From JAZDEY01 sp043808325 [NCBI: Candidatus Eiseniibacteriota bacterium] (GTDB lineage: Bacteria > Arandabacterota > Arandabacteria > Arandabacterales): DNA of 57,619 bases. A program made the translations under genes and the position numbers. This document shows, in pieces, positions 50,251-57,619 of this stretch (the first letter of the stretch is position 1; every line of letters starts with the position of its first letter). The stretch covers positions 1 to 57,619 of the forward strand of contig JAZDEY010000040.1 in the NCBI GenBank assembly GCA_043808325.1, read 5' to 3'. Under the pieces are notes generated by a model. That model ran no database searches and was not told the DNA's origin. It saw nothing but the letters and a program-made list of their open reading frames with translations.

Positions 50251-52965
50251 CTACGGGCAGCTCCAGTGGAACTTCTGGATGCGGTTAGAGTTGGGTTCGA
50301 CCGTATAGATGTACCCGGAGTCCGAGACGGCGACTCCCTGTGGGTAGTCGAGCTCGCCGTCACCGGAACCCAAACTGCCCCATTTGGCGACAAAGTCGCC
50401 GCCCGAGGTGAACTTCTGGATGCGATGGTTGAAGGTGTCGGCAACATAGACATAGCCTGAGTCATCCACGTCTATCGCGCAGGGGTAGTTAAGTTGCCCG
50501 TCCCCTCCTCCGGGAGTCCCCCATCCACCGAGTCGAGTACCGTTGGATGCGAACTTTTGTGTGGTCCTATTCTCCACATCACTGACATAGACAATGCCTG
50601 AGCGATCCACCGCAAGACCGCGCGGATCGGTGAATTGGCTCTCTCCCGCACCCGGGGTGCCCCACTTGGTGACGAACACACCGTTGGACGTGAACTTCTC
50701 AACGCGCTGGTTGCCGGTGTCAAGGACATAGACGTATCCGGAATCATCGACGTCCAGAGCGAAAGGATGCTTCATCTCTCCATCGGCGGTTCCGAAGGCT
50801 CCCCATTTCCTGGCAAACGTGCCTCCGGAGGTGAATCTCTGTATTCTGCAGTTGTAGGAATCCGCCACGTCCAGTGGCCAGGCCAACTCACCATCACCTT
50901 GCCCAGTGGATCCTACTTGCATCAAGTAGCCACCATCGGGCGTGAACTTCTGGATACGGTCGTTGTTCTTGTCTGCAACGAAGACGTTGCCCGATGCGTC
51001 CACGGTAACACCCATGGGAGTGTTCATCTCACCGTTACCGCTGCCGGGCGATCCCCACTTGCGGAGGAAGGCATAGGTGCACTTCAGGGTGGTCCAGGTG
51101 TCAGCGGTCGGGTGACCGTCCTCCTCGTTGCCGACGTTGTCGGTGGCGCGCGACTGGAAGTAATAGGTATGGCCGTCCTCGCCGGCGAAGTCGGCGGACG
51201 TGAGCGTGGTCCCAACCAGCCAATCCTCGTACTCATCAAGATCGCCCCCGCCGTCCCTTACCTGGATGTTGTAGTGGTTGATGCCCGAGAGAGTGTCCTC
51301 GCCACTCCAGGACACATTGAACACAAGGGTGTTCGTTTCGAGCGCGAGGCTGTCGACTGAGGATGTCGGCGGAGTTCTATCCACACGCACTCCGTCCGAA
51401 GATGTCGAAGCGCCGTGGCGCGAGCCTATGACTGCCCGCACTGAGAAGTAGTACGTCGGACCCTCGATAGCATAGACCTCCCAATTGGTCCCGAAGGTAT
51501 CTTCACCTGCGAACTCCCAGCTGAAAGCATCGCTATCGCTCGGGGCTGTCCCGATGGTGCACTCGTAGCCGCCCACCCCGGGCACCGCCCCCCAATTGGC
51601 GGACAACCCGTCTTCGGCGTTGGTCCAATCTTCGTCGGCGCCCAGGCCGTCATTCACCCAGGGAACATCGGGTATCTCAGGCAGTATGACCATGGTCTGG
51701 GCATCGGGCACATCTGGAAAGGCTTCCGCGTTGCCCGCGTTGTCGAAGGCCCGTGTCCGGAAGTAGTAGGTATGGCCGTCCTCCCCCGGAAAGCCCTCGA
51801 AGGAGGTCGCCGGGTTCCAACCGTACGCGTCCCCCCACTCACCATCCCCGTCCTTGTACTGGAAGTTGTAGGCCAGAATGCCGGAAGCGTCATCGCTGCC
51901 GACCCACGACACCCGGAAGCGCTCGGTGGTGGTCACGGGAGGCAAGGGATCGACGGCGGAGGTGGGCGGAGTGATGTCCACCGTAATCCCGTCTGAGGAA
52001 ACGGCGTTGCCGTGAGCCGCCCCGACCACTACGCGCACTGAGAAGTAGTAGATCGGGCCCACCGTCAGAGCCAGGCCCGAATGGGTTACCTGAGTCGCAG
52101 TTCCGGCCGAGGTCCAATCCACGATGTCCGTGCCGCCGGCCGCGGTGCCTATGGCGTACTCGTAGCCATCACCGCCTGCGGCAGCTGCCCACTTGGCCGA
52201 AAGCGCCGTGGTGGAGTTGGTCCAGTCCGCCTCGGTAAAGAGGCCGTCGCGGACCCAGGCCACCTGGGGCTTGCCCGCAAGGTTCACGGTGGTCTGGGCG
52301 TCCGCCGTCGCCGGGTAGGGTTCGGCATTATCTGCATTGTCCCAGGCTTGCGAACGGAAATAATAGATATGCCCATCGGCGCCGGTATAATCGGAGGACG
52401 TGAGCGCGGTAGCCTCCAGCCAACCAGCCCATTCACCTGCGCTGTCCTTGACCTGGATGTCGTAGTGCTTGATGCCTGAGGTGGCATCGCTGCCGCTCCA
52501 GGAAACGGTGAAGACGAGCGTGAGCTCCTCGGCAGGCAGCGGGTCGATCTGGGAGTTGGGCGCAGTGACGTCCACGGTGATTCCGTCTGAGAAGTTCGGA
52601 CTTCCGTGGGTCGTGTCGGCGATACCTCTCGCCGAGAAGTAGTAGGTGTGGTCATCGACAAGTGCGAGGTCGGTGCGGGTCACGTAAGTCTGGGTGCCCA
52701 CCGAGGCCCAGTTGGCGTCCGTAACGGTCTCGTCAGCCCAGCGCAGGTCGTAAGATGAGGCCTTGCCCTCATTCCCATCGTCGCCCGGGGCAGTCCAGGC
52801 GAGGCTCGCGTTGTCGCAGCCCGTGGATTGGACGCTGAGGTTGGTGACGGCTGCGGGTGGCGTCGTATCGGGCTCGGACGAGCTCTCACCCCCGCAGTTT
52901 ATGGCAAGTGCTCCCAGTGTGAACGCAAGAATAGAGAAAAGCAGGATTCTGTGGTGCAGATACAT
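50251..52965 (-). CDS. lipoprotein with fibronectin-III-like domains and NHL repeats (paralog)
   Basis: 904 residues from ATG 52965; GAGGAGGCC lies just upstream. Lipoprotein signal with lipobox ALAINCGG. PDTTPPAAVTNL and an Fn3 domain follow, then about three tandem modules (FTEADW/LGADEDW ... YEYAIG ... HYDIQV or YNFQYKDGDG ... AFDNAGNAEAFP), then a six-blade NHL propeller. The same organisation as the protein at 44599-47067, with one more module. The second NHL blade lacks its central strand (GELAWPLDVADSYNCRIQRF), a deletion of about ten residues. It is probably surface-exposed. Confidence 0.9.
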   Translation of the reverse strand: MYLHHRILLFSILAFTLGALAINCGGESSSEPDTTPPAAVTNLSVQSTGCDNASLAWTAPGDDGNEGKASSYDLRWADETVTDANWASVGTQTYVTRTDLALVDDHTYYFSARGIADTTHGSPNFSDGITVDVTAPNSQIDPLPAEELTLVFTVSWSGSDATSGIKHYDIQVKDSAGEWAGWLEATALTSSDYTGADGHIYYFRSQAWDNADNAEPYPATADAQTTVNLAGKPQVAWVRDGLFTEADWTNSTTALSAKWAAAAGGDGYEYAIGTAAGGTDIVDWTSAGTATQVTHSGLALTVGPIYYFSVRVVVGAAHGNAVSSDGITVDITPPTSAVDPLPPVTTTERFRVSWVGSDDASGILAYNFQYKDGDGEWGDAYGWNPATSFEGFPGEDGHTYYFRTRAFDNAGNAEAFPDVPDAQTMVILPEIPDVPWVNDGLGADEDWTNAEDGLSANWGAVPGVGGYECTIGTAPSDSDAFSWEFAGEDTFGTNWEVYAIEGPTYYFSVRAVIGSRHGASTSSDGVRVDRTPPTSSVDSLALETNTLVFNVSWSGEDTLSGINHYNIQVRDGGGDLDEYEDWLVGTTLTSADFAGEDGHTYYFQSRATDNVGNEEDGHPTADTWTTLKCTYAFLRKWGSPGSGNGEMNTPMGVTVDASGNVFVADKNNDRIQKFTPDGGYLMQVGSTGQGDGELAWPLDVADSYNCRIQRFTSGGTFARKWGAFGTADGEMKHPFALDVDDSGYVYVLDTGNQRVEKFTSNGVFVTKWGTPGAGESQFTDPRGLAVDRSGIVYVSDVENRTTQKFASNGTRLGGWGTPGGGDGQLNYPCAIDVDDSGYVYVADTFNHRIQKFTSGGDFVAKWGSLGSGDGELDYPQGVAVSDSGYIYTVEPNSNRIQKFHWSCP

Positions 52966-53032
52966 GGCCTCGGCCTCCTCGCACGCGAATTCATCTTCGC
53001 CTCGCTCCCACCGTAAATCGGTGCTCAACTAG

Positions 53033-53618
53033 TTACGGGAAGGATACCATGATGAGGGTTTCCGTGTCGACAACATCATGGAATCGTGTAAAGTCTATCC
53101 AGCAGTGGCCAGGCGGAGACCAGGCATCTCCACGAAGGGGAGGACCTCCACAGCGGCGCAAGGCGGGAGCGGGCACACGGATCCCCATCTGTGGAATGTC
53201 TCGTTCGAGAAACGTGGTGACAAAGCCGTCGAGCCAACGGTGCCACGCCTCGGCGCCTTTGGTGAGGTAGGCGCGCGGAAAGCCGCCCCTCATCCATAGC
53301 CGGTTCTGGCTTGCGGCGCCTGTTTCATCGATGGAAAAGCCCGGCACGTGAACGAACAGAACACGTCCGGCGAGCGATTCCGACACTCCGCGCACCAGAC
53401 TGGGAGAGGCACTGCCGAGAAGCATGAACCTCGCAGGCTTTCCGGCACGATCGCAGAGCGGAAGTAGAGTCTGGAAAAGCTCGGGCATGCGCTGTATCTC
53501 GTCGAGGATCACAAGTCCCCTGAGCTCGTCGAGCGCCCAGGAGAACGGTTGCCGGGGATTCCTTAAGGCAGGTGAGGACTTGCCTCTCCAACCGCGGCCT
53601 TCTCAGCAATCGTTGCAT
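53033..53618 (-). pseudogene. remnant of an AAA_14/DUF4143 ATPase
   Basis: Two fragments of one gene sit in different frames. The N-terminal piece (from ATG 53618) reads RLERQVLTCLKESPATVLLGARR, then loses the Walker A region. After a deletion and frame change, the gene resumes as PFSWALDELRGLVILDEIQRMPELFQTLLPL (Walker B LDEIQR, encoded around 53480-53555) and runs through LLGSASPSLVRG, SLAGR, GGFPRAY and FVTTFLERDIPQMGIRVPAP. The C-terminal DUF4143 half is missing or scrambled after about 53150. The protein cannot bind ATP and is not functional. Confidence 0.75.
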
Positions 53619-53853
53619 ATTGATAGGCTACCTAACACTTTTCAACATTGCCAAGCTGTTTCTTCGGCGTTGTGCGGCCAGGTCGGGGGTGCCCTCCAAG
53701 CTCATACTGGATACAGGCATGCCCTACAATGTTTTCGAGAACCACTTCGAGAAATATCCCGACGGGCAGGAATATTCCCCTCCCTCGAGTTGTCTCATAG
53801 ATGGAACGGGTGATGATACAGGAGACGTCAACCCACAAGAAGGAGGGAAGAAC

Positions 53854-54534
53854 ATGCAGCGCGTCACCACGGGACTGATCGTTATGTTGGTCGCAGCCGC
53901 TACACTGGCTGTCGTGCAGGACAGCAGGGCCCAGACGATGTCGGATGAGCCGCAACCCATCGTGGAGCCTATGATGGGGCCGTCTGGAGAGCTGGGCGGA
54001 ACGGAACCGGGGATGGGATGGTTTGAGGAACAGGATCTGGCGTTCCATTCCGGACCTGCCATGCGGGGTGGTGGGCCGATGGATATGATTCCGCCGGAAC
54101 TTGCGGACACCTTGAACTTCACGGAAGCTCAGAAGGACAAGTTGGAGGCGCTTCGAGCAGCTTTTGCCAAGGATATGGCCAGGCTGCGTGCGGATGAGGA
54201 GGTAGCAGCCATCGAACTTCGTGAGGCGATGGTGGGCGCCAGTCCAAAGGTAGCGGATGTACAGGCCAGGGCGGCACAGGTGAGCCAGGCCCGTGCGAAG
54301 CTCTTCGAACGTACTGTCACCTTCCAGGTAGAGATGAAGAACACGCTCACACCCGAACAGCAGAAGGCCCTCGATAACGGGGGCCGCCGGATGATGCGGG
54401 GAGCCATGAGGCACGGAACGATGACGCGCGGACCATGGGGCGACCGGAGATTCGACCATTGCCCCGGCATGCGCCACGGGAGGCCGGCGCCGGAGGGCAG
54501 GCCAGCGCCTGAGCGGTCAGGGCAGCGGCTATAG
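53854..54534 (+). CDS. Spy/CpxP-like periplasmic protein (LTxxQ family)
   Basis: 226 residues. ATG 53854 has AAGGAGGGAAG nine bases upstream. A signal peptide runs to about residue 27 (VQDSRAQ). The mature protein is rich in Met and Pro at its start (PIVEPMMGPSG, MRGGGPMDMIP). A helical region with two LTxxQ-type motifs follows (LNFTEAQKDKLEAL, LTPEQQKAL), then a Met/Arg/His-rich tail (RRMMRGAMRHGTMTRGP). Such proteins act as periplasmic chaperones or metal-stress sensors (CpxP, Spy, CnrX). The Met/His-rich ends suggest metal contact. No regulator is adjacent. Confidence 0.8.
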   Translation: MQRVTTGLIVMLVAAATLAVVQDSRAQTMSDEPQPIVEPMMGPSGELGGTEPGMGWFEEQDLAFHSGPAMRGGGPMDMIPPELADTLNFTEAQKDKLEALRAAFAKDMARLRADEEVAAIELREAMVGASPKVADVQARAAQVSQARAKLFERTVTFQVEMKNTLTPEQQKALDNGGRRMMRGAMRHGTMTRGPWGDRRFDHCPGMRHGRPAPEGRPAPERSGQRL

Positions 54535-54557
54535 CGGCTATAGCGAAGTAAGCGCTC

Positions 54558-54600
54558 GGAGGCGGATGCCCAGGGTCGTATCGATGTGGCATTCGCCTCC
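54558..54600 (+). terminator. hairpin after the Spy-like gene
   Basis: GGAGGCGGATGCC (54558-54570) and GGCATTCGCCTCC (54588-54600) form a 13-bp stem with one G-U pair and a 17-base loop, 24 bp after the stop. It is followed by CTTCTTC rather than a pure U-run. Confidence 0.5.
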
Positions 54601-54654
54601 CTTCTTCGGTATGTATCCCATACCTCGGAATCCTCATCTTCCGCGGATTCTTAA

Positions 54655-54693
54655 GCGGGGCTGGATTTGAACCAGCGGCCTTTGTGTTATGAG
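54655..54693 (-). other. 3' half of a tRNA-Met (CAT) gene, possible attachment site
   Basis: Read leftward, the sequence begins at the anticodon loop CTCATAA (anticodon CAT at 54691-54689). It continues through the 3' anticodon strand CACAA, a five-base variable loop, a perfect T arm (GCTGG TTCAAAT CCAGC) and part of an acceptor strand. No D arm, 5' acceptor or matching 5' anticodon strand exists to the right, so it is not a whole tRNA. The break at the anticodon loop is where tyrosine integrases often cross over. Confidence 0.7.
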
Positions 54694-54710
54694 TGCCTTG
54701 AGCGGTAAGA

Positions 54711-54850
54711 ACAAGGGAAAACACCGAGGAACACGAAGGGCGTAACTGAAAGAGGTTCAGGCGGTTGCGCGAATTCTGCTTTCTCGGTGTTTTCTCTCAT
54801 TTCAGGCTGTTATTGGCTGGTTCCGTTAGCAAACGACTAGCAAGACGGCA
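54711..54850. repeat. direct repeat, copy 1, left of the TIR gene
   Basis: A 140-bp non-coding repeat matching 57053-57180, including 28 identical bases (54783-54810 = 57125-57152) and the block GAAAGAGGTTCAGG. Within copy 1, GAAAACACCGAG (54717-54728) is exactly inverted at 54783-54794, and CTGAAAGAG (54747-54755) is nearly inverted at 54796-54805, in an interleaved pseudoknot-like order. Confidence 0.85.
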
Positions 54851-54982
54851 CTCAGAATGGGTCCTGTAAGAACAAGATTAGAGGATCAAGATGGATAGGA
54901 TGTGGAACCTGGAGCGGCTACGCAGCGAGGCAATTACATCCACGAGCGGCGCGCGAGACCGCCGAGCTCTCTACTGGGTTGT

Positions 54983-56746
54983 CTACCTTGCGTGGGAGGC
55001 TGCGCCCCGATTAATAAGGAGTTGAATGATGTTCGCATCACTGCATGGGACCGCAAGGTCCACGTAGCCGTCACCGCTGAAGTCAGCAACTCCCGGCCCG
55101 CATGGGTACGCCGCCAGTTCATAATCTTTGTGCCCGCCAAACGTACCGTCGCCGTTGCCGTAGAGGATGGAGAAAGTGTTGCTTTGACCCTGGTTGATTG
55201 TCACGAGGTCGACCCTCCCCGACCTTCGCAGGTCTGCCAACACTGGCACGACAGGCGAAGGCCCTGTTTCGAAATCACGGCGGTCTCCAAACGAGCCATC
55301 CCCTTGACCGAGCCACACCGAAACGAGTCCTTTGTACTTAGAATGAGAACACGGTGCAATCAGGTCAAGACGCCCGTCGCTATTCAGATCCCGCAGTGCA
55401 ACACGAATCGGAAATGTGGCGCCAGCCGTGAGCGCATGTGGAGCTCCAAATGTACCGTCACCGTTTCCGCGACGCACAGTCACTTGATTCGTCCCCGAGT
55501 GTCCACCCACGGCAACGTCGAGGATGCCATCCCCATTCAAGTCGCCAAGGGCTGGAATGCCGCCACTGTCACCCTTCAGTGGGTCAATGGCCCGAAAAGT
55601 TCCCATACCGTCCCCTAGCAATACCGAGATGTAGCCCGGCCCTTCGCCGGTTTCGTGCGCTACCAGGGCATCCAGATGCCCGTCCCTATCCAGGTCCCCG
55701 AGAGTCAAGCATCTCAATCTTCCATCAAGGGGCGTGACAATTGGGCTCTTGAACACCCTGTAACCGTTCAGCAGCACAACTACTCCTCCGTTGCACTGCG
55801 TCACCACTAGGTCCGAGCGCCAGTCTCCGTCTACATCGCCGGCTGCCAGGGCGTAGGGAGTGCCCTCTGTCAAGTAGTCGTCTCGGTTCCCGAACTTGCC
55901 GTGACCAATGCTCGGGAAGATGGCGACAGTCGGCTTCTTCCAGCTGCACGCCGCGATGTCCGGACGACCGTCACCGTTGAAGTCCTCCACGACAACCGTA
56001 GAAGGATTTACAACTCCTTCGAGCTTCGGGTACCGCATAGAAGGACTCACCATTCCTCCGAGCTCCGGGAACCGCATCGCGAAAGGCCCCGCGCTGGGCT
56101 TGTAGGAGGACCAGACAACGACTGCCGCGATTAGCACTGGAACGATCCCGAGCCACAGACCGTAACGTCGCCATCTGGACTTCTTAAACGGACGTCGAAC
56201 CGGAGGCGGGACTGGAGTTAGAACCGGAGCTGGCGCCGGTGTTGGCGCTGGAGTTGGGGGCCGATACTTTAGTAGTCGGCGCTCTCGTAGCGGGTCTGGT
56301 TTGCGCAACGACCCTTCAACCCCCAGGGTTCTCATGCCCGCGACGATTCGCGCAACAACGGACTCGACTTCGTCGGACCAGGTCGTCTCGCTCAGATCCA
56401 AGGCCACTGCCGTCCCCAGCACCATGTCCCAGGTCTCCCTCTTGCGCCGGAAATCGGCATCGGAGACTCCCAGCCTGACAGGGAAGAAGGGGGGCCGCGG
56501 ATGCCTCCTGTGGGCAAACTCGAGCTCCTTGTCCACTTCATCCGACGAGAGCGAGTGCCACGAGATCAAGAGCAGGAACACACTCGCTGCGTTGATTTCC
56601 CGGACCGCCTGCGTGAGGTAAGGGACTCCACCCACGCTGTCGATCCCGAACACCCAGGTGGAGTAGAGCCTACGTTCCAGCTCCAGTGCGATGGCAAAAG
56701 CCACCCGCTCGTCTTCCTTCGCATAACTGATGAAGATGTCGGTCAT
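54983..56746 (-). CDS. TIR domain - transmembrane - FG-GAP propeller protein
   Basis: 587 residues from ATG 56746 (AAAGAGGCGAG upstream). Residues 1-140 are a TIR domain: DIFISYAKEDERVA, GIDSVGG, FLLLISWHSLSSDEVDKELEFA; E74 sits where NAD-cleaving TIRs have their catalytic glutamate. Residues 160-190 are a Pro/Ala/Thr hinge and a basic patch (RRPFKKSRWRR), followed by one membrane helix (196-213). The C-terminal 340 residues carry seven calcium-type FG-GAP/VCBS loops (DFNGDGRPDI, DVDGDWRSDL, DLDRDGHLDA, DLNGDGILDV, DLNSDGRLDL, DLRRSGRVDL, DFSGDGYVDL), which fits a seven-blade propeller. The basic-inside rule puts TIR in the cytoplasm and the propeller outside: a receptor-like layout. Substrate and ligand are unknown. 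Confidence 0.88.
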   Translation of the reverse strand: MTDIFISYAKEDERVAFAIALELERRLYSTWVFGIDSVGGVPYLTQAVREINAASVFLLLISWHSLSSDEVDKELEFAHRRHPRPPFFPVRLGVSDADFRRKRETWDMVLGTAVALDLSETTWSDEVESVVARIVAGMRTLGVEGSLRKPDPLRERRLLKYRPPTPAPTPAPAPVLTPVPPPVRRPFKKSRWRRYGLWLGIVPVLIAAVVVWSSYKPSAGPFAMRFPELGGMVSPSMRYPKLEGVVNPSTVVVEDFNGDGRPDIAACSWKKPTVAIFPSIGHGKFGNRDDYLTEGTPYALAAGDVDGDWRSDLVVTQCNGGVVVLLNGYRVFKSPIVTPLDGRLRCLTLGDLDRDGHLDALVAHETGEGPGYISVLLGDGMGTFRAIDPLKGDSGGIPALGDLNGDGILDVAVGGHSGTNQVTVRRGNGDGTFGAPHALTAGATFPIRVALRDLNSDGRLDLIAPCSHSKYKGLVSVWLGQGDGSFGDRRDFETGPSPVVPVLADLRRSGRVDLVTINQGQSNTFSILYGNGDGTFGGHKDYELAAYPCGPGVADFSGDGYVDLAVPCSDANIIQLLINRGAASHAR

Positions 56747-57252
56747 TTCACTCGCCTCTTTCGGGGGGGCGTCAGTGCAGGTGCGGGCGACCTCCCCATG
56801 CCCGTCGGAGCAACTCCCCGGGGCACATGTGCGGGGCTGCAGATGGGTCCTCAAGTCGCCTTAGGCCTGGGGCTCCGATCCGCAGCCAGACAAATCCCAA
56901 CCGCCAATACCCCATGAGTACCATACTCTAAGAGCACCTGTCAATGTGCTCGAAGGCCATTATCTGTGTTATGCAGTTTCAAGATGACACTGCAATTGAC
57001 CTTCCCCACGAAAACTGGGCCGGTTGCAGTTAGGGTGCTTAGAGGGGCAAAGACAAGGGAAGACATCACGGGACAAGCAGGACTTAGTTGAAAGAGGTTC
57101 AGGTAGTTACACGACTTCTGCTCTCTCGGTGTTTTCTCTCATTTCAGGCTGTCTTGGCCGGCTCCATTAGCAAAACGGCAAGGCTTTGCTGGTCTCAAGT
57201 CTGCTGGTCGGCCTGCTAACCCCCAGCGCTCCGCCTCCCGCCAGTCAAAGGA
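56747..57252. other. intergenic region with repeat copy 2
   Basis: This stretch of about 500 bp holds no convincing gene apart from the direct repeat at 57053-57180. Upstream of the TIR start it probably contains that gene's promoter, but I see no clear -35/-10 pair. Confidence 0.5.
57053..57180. repeat. direct repeat, copy 2, right of the TIR gene
   Basis: A 128-bp match to 54711-54850 in the same orientation, with small gaps. The end CAAAACGGCA matches CAAGACGGCA of copy 1. The internal inverted repeats of copy 1 are degraded here. Confidence 0.85.
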
Positions 57253-57619
57253 GTGAGGCTGATTAGGGGCGGCAAGAGCCCACTTCCCAAGGAAATCGAT
57301 GCCCTGCTTGCTGTCAGAACCGAAATGGGACAAGTGCATTTTGGAGTTCAGGTTAAGAACATGCTGCGGCGACCCATCCCGGACCATCTGTCCATCGCAG
57401 GACCGCGGATTGACAGACCGGTGCTCATAATGACCCGGTACGCCAACCCGTCCATCGCCGAGTCTTTGAAGCAGCGATGGATCAACTTCATCGATACCGA
57501 AGGCAACGCATTTATCAATGTACCCAGGTTCATCTATGTCGACATCCAGAGCCGCAAGCCCTCGCAAGAACACACGAGACGCCCCAAGGCCCTATTCCGG
57601 CCAAAGTCCTTGCAGCTGC
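57253..57619 (+). CDS. AbiEi-like antitoxin domain protein, partial and perhaps degenerate
   Basis: The frame opens after a stop at 57217 and runs off the right edge (122 codons visible from GTG 57253). The best-conserved part is PVLIMTRYANPSIAESLKQR with FIDTEGNAFINVP and FIYVDIQSRKP, a pattern I associate with the AbiEi family (type IV antitoxin) and related transcriptional regulators. The N-terminal region that normally precedes it seems shortened (VHFGVQVKNMLRRPIPDHL only), and the repeat copy lies just upstream, so the 5' end may have been lost by recombination. AAGGA abuts the GTG, which is too close for a good site. The C-terminus is outside the window. Confidence 0.55.
   Translation, partial: MRLIRGGKSPLPKEIDALLAVRTEMGQVHFGVQVKNMLRRPIPDHLSIAGPRIDRPVLIMTRYANPSIAESLKQRWINFIDTEGNAFINVPRFIYVDIQSRKPSQEHTRRPKALFRPKSLQL

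Noticed and set aside
54655-54760. Complete tRNA gene
   Set aside because: The T arm and anticodon loop are fine, but no D arm, 5' anticodon strand or 5' acceptor strand is present.
54902-55618. 238-codon plus frame opposite the FG-GAP gene
   Set aside because: No domain; the leftward frame has seven regular FG-GAP loops.
54711-57180. Integron attC sites flanking the TIR gene
   Set aside because: The repeats are about the right size, but I find no GTTRRRY / RYYYAAC core pair at their ends.
57139-57573. 144-codon leftward frame at the right edge
   Set aside because: It mirrors the plus-strand AbiEi-like frame and covers the intergenic repeat; no recognisable content.

Overview
The window looks like a chromosomal segment of a GC-rich, anaerobic, Gram-negative-type bacterium of the FCB superphylum or a neighbouring candidate phylum (Eisenbacteria-like; an inference from protein families only). 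The signs are a DUF5916 outer-membrane protein, a secreted endonuclease with a C-terminal FlgD/T9SS-type sorting domain, lipoproteins with Fn3 and NHL repeats, a Spy/CpxP-like protein, frequent GTG/TTG starts, and redox modules typical of fermenters. There are no rRNA genes, intact tRNA genes or CRISPR arrays.

Layout. 1-795: right end of an IS256-family element that has cut off the 3' end of a DUF5916 gene (778-3078, -). 3.2-6.2 kb: a cystathionine gamma-synthase/lyase (-) and a tyrosine phenol-lyase-like enzyme (+). 6.5-10.5 kb: a heterodimeric ABC exporter (-) preceded by a 24-codon leader peptide and an intrinsic terminator, an arrangement that predicts antibiotic-induced attenuation. 10.7-13.2 kb: a type IV pilin-like protein and a secreted endonuclease I. 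13.2-19.4 kb (-): an AddAB recombination operon in which the AddA nuclease domain is a separate gene. 19.4-23.0 kb (-): succinate dehydrogenase/fumarate reductase sdhACDB.

23.2-26.0 kb: a 935-residue protein with a membrane domain followed by a circularly permuted enolase (barrel first, capping domain last) that keeps all recognisable catalytic residues. 26.0-28.5 kb: an exported protein behind a strong promoter and a long leader, then a chromate transporter. 28.7-39.2 kb (+): a REC-RAM-RAM regulator; a NuoE/NuoF/(GltD+NuoG) complex resembling the Stn-type electron-bifurcating transhydrogenase; a PAS/GAF histidine kinase; and an NtrC-like regulator with ruined ATPase motifs. 39.5-44.5 kb (+): acyl-CoA dehydrogenase, EtfB, and a fusion of EtfA with a 4-hydroxybutyryl-CoA dehydratase-family domain. 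Together these suggest a 4-hydroxybutyryl-CoA / crotonyl-CoA type route coupled to electron bifurcation.

44.6-53 kb: two paralogous Fn3/NHL lipoproteins in opposite orientation around a nucleotidyltransferase pair and a polyamine pair (ornithine-type decarboxylase plus deoxyhypusine-synthase-like enzyme). 53-57.6 kb is accessory: an AAA_14/DUF4143 pseudogene, a Spy-like protein, half a tRNA-Met ending at the anticodon loop, and a TIR-transmembrane-FG-GAP receptor-like gene between two ~130-bp direct repeats, then an AbiEi-like antitoxin fragment at the edge.

Two patterns recur across the window. Short 9-11-bp tandem repeats sit in intercistronic gaps, and as in-frame 9-bp arrays inside genes. 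Promoters share a GTATAAT-type -10.
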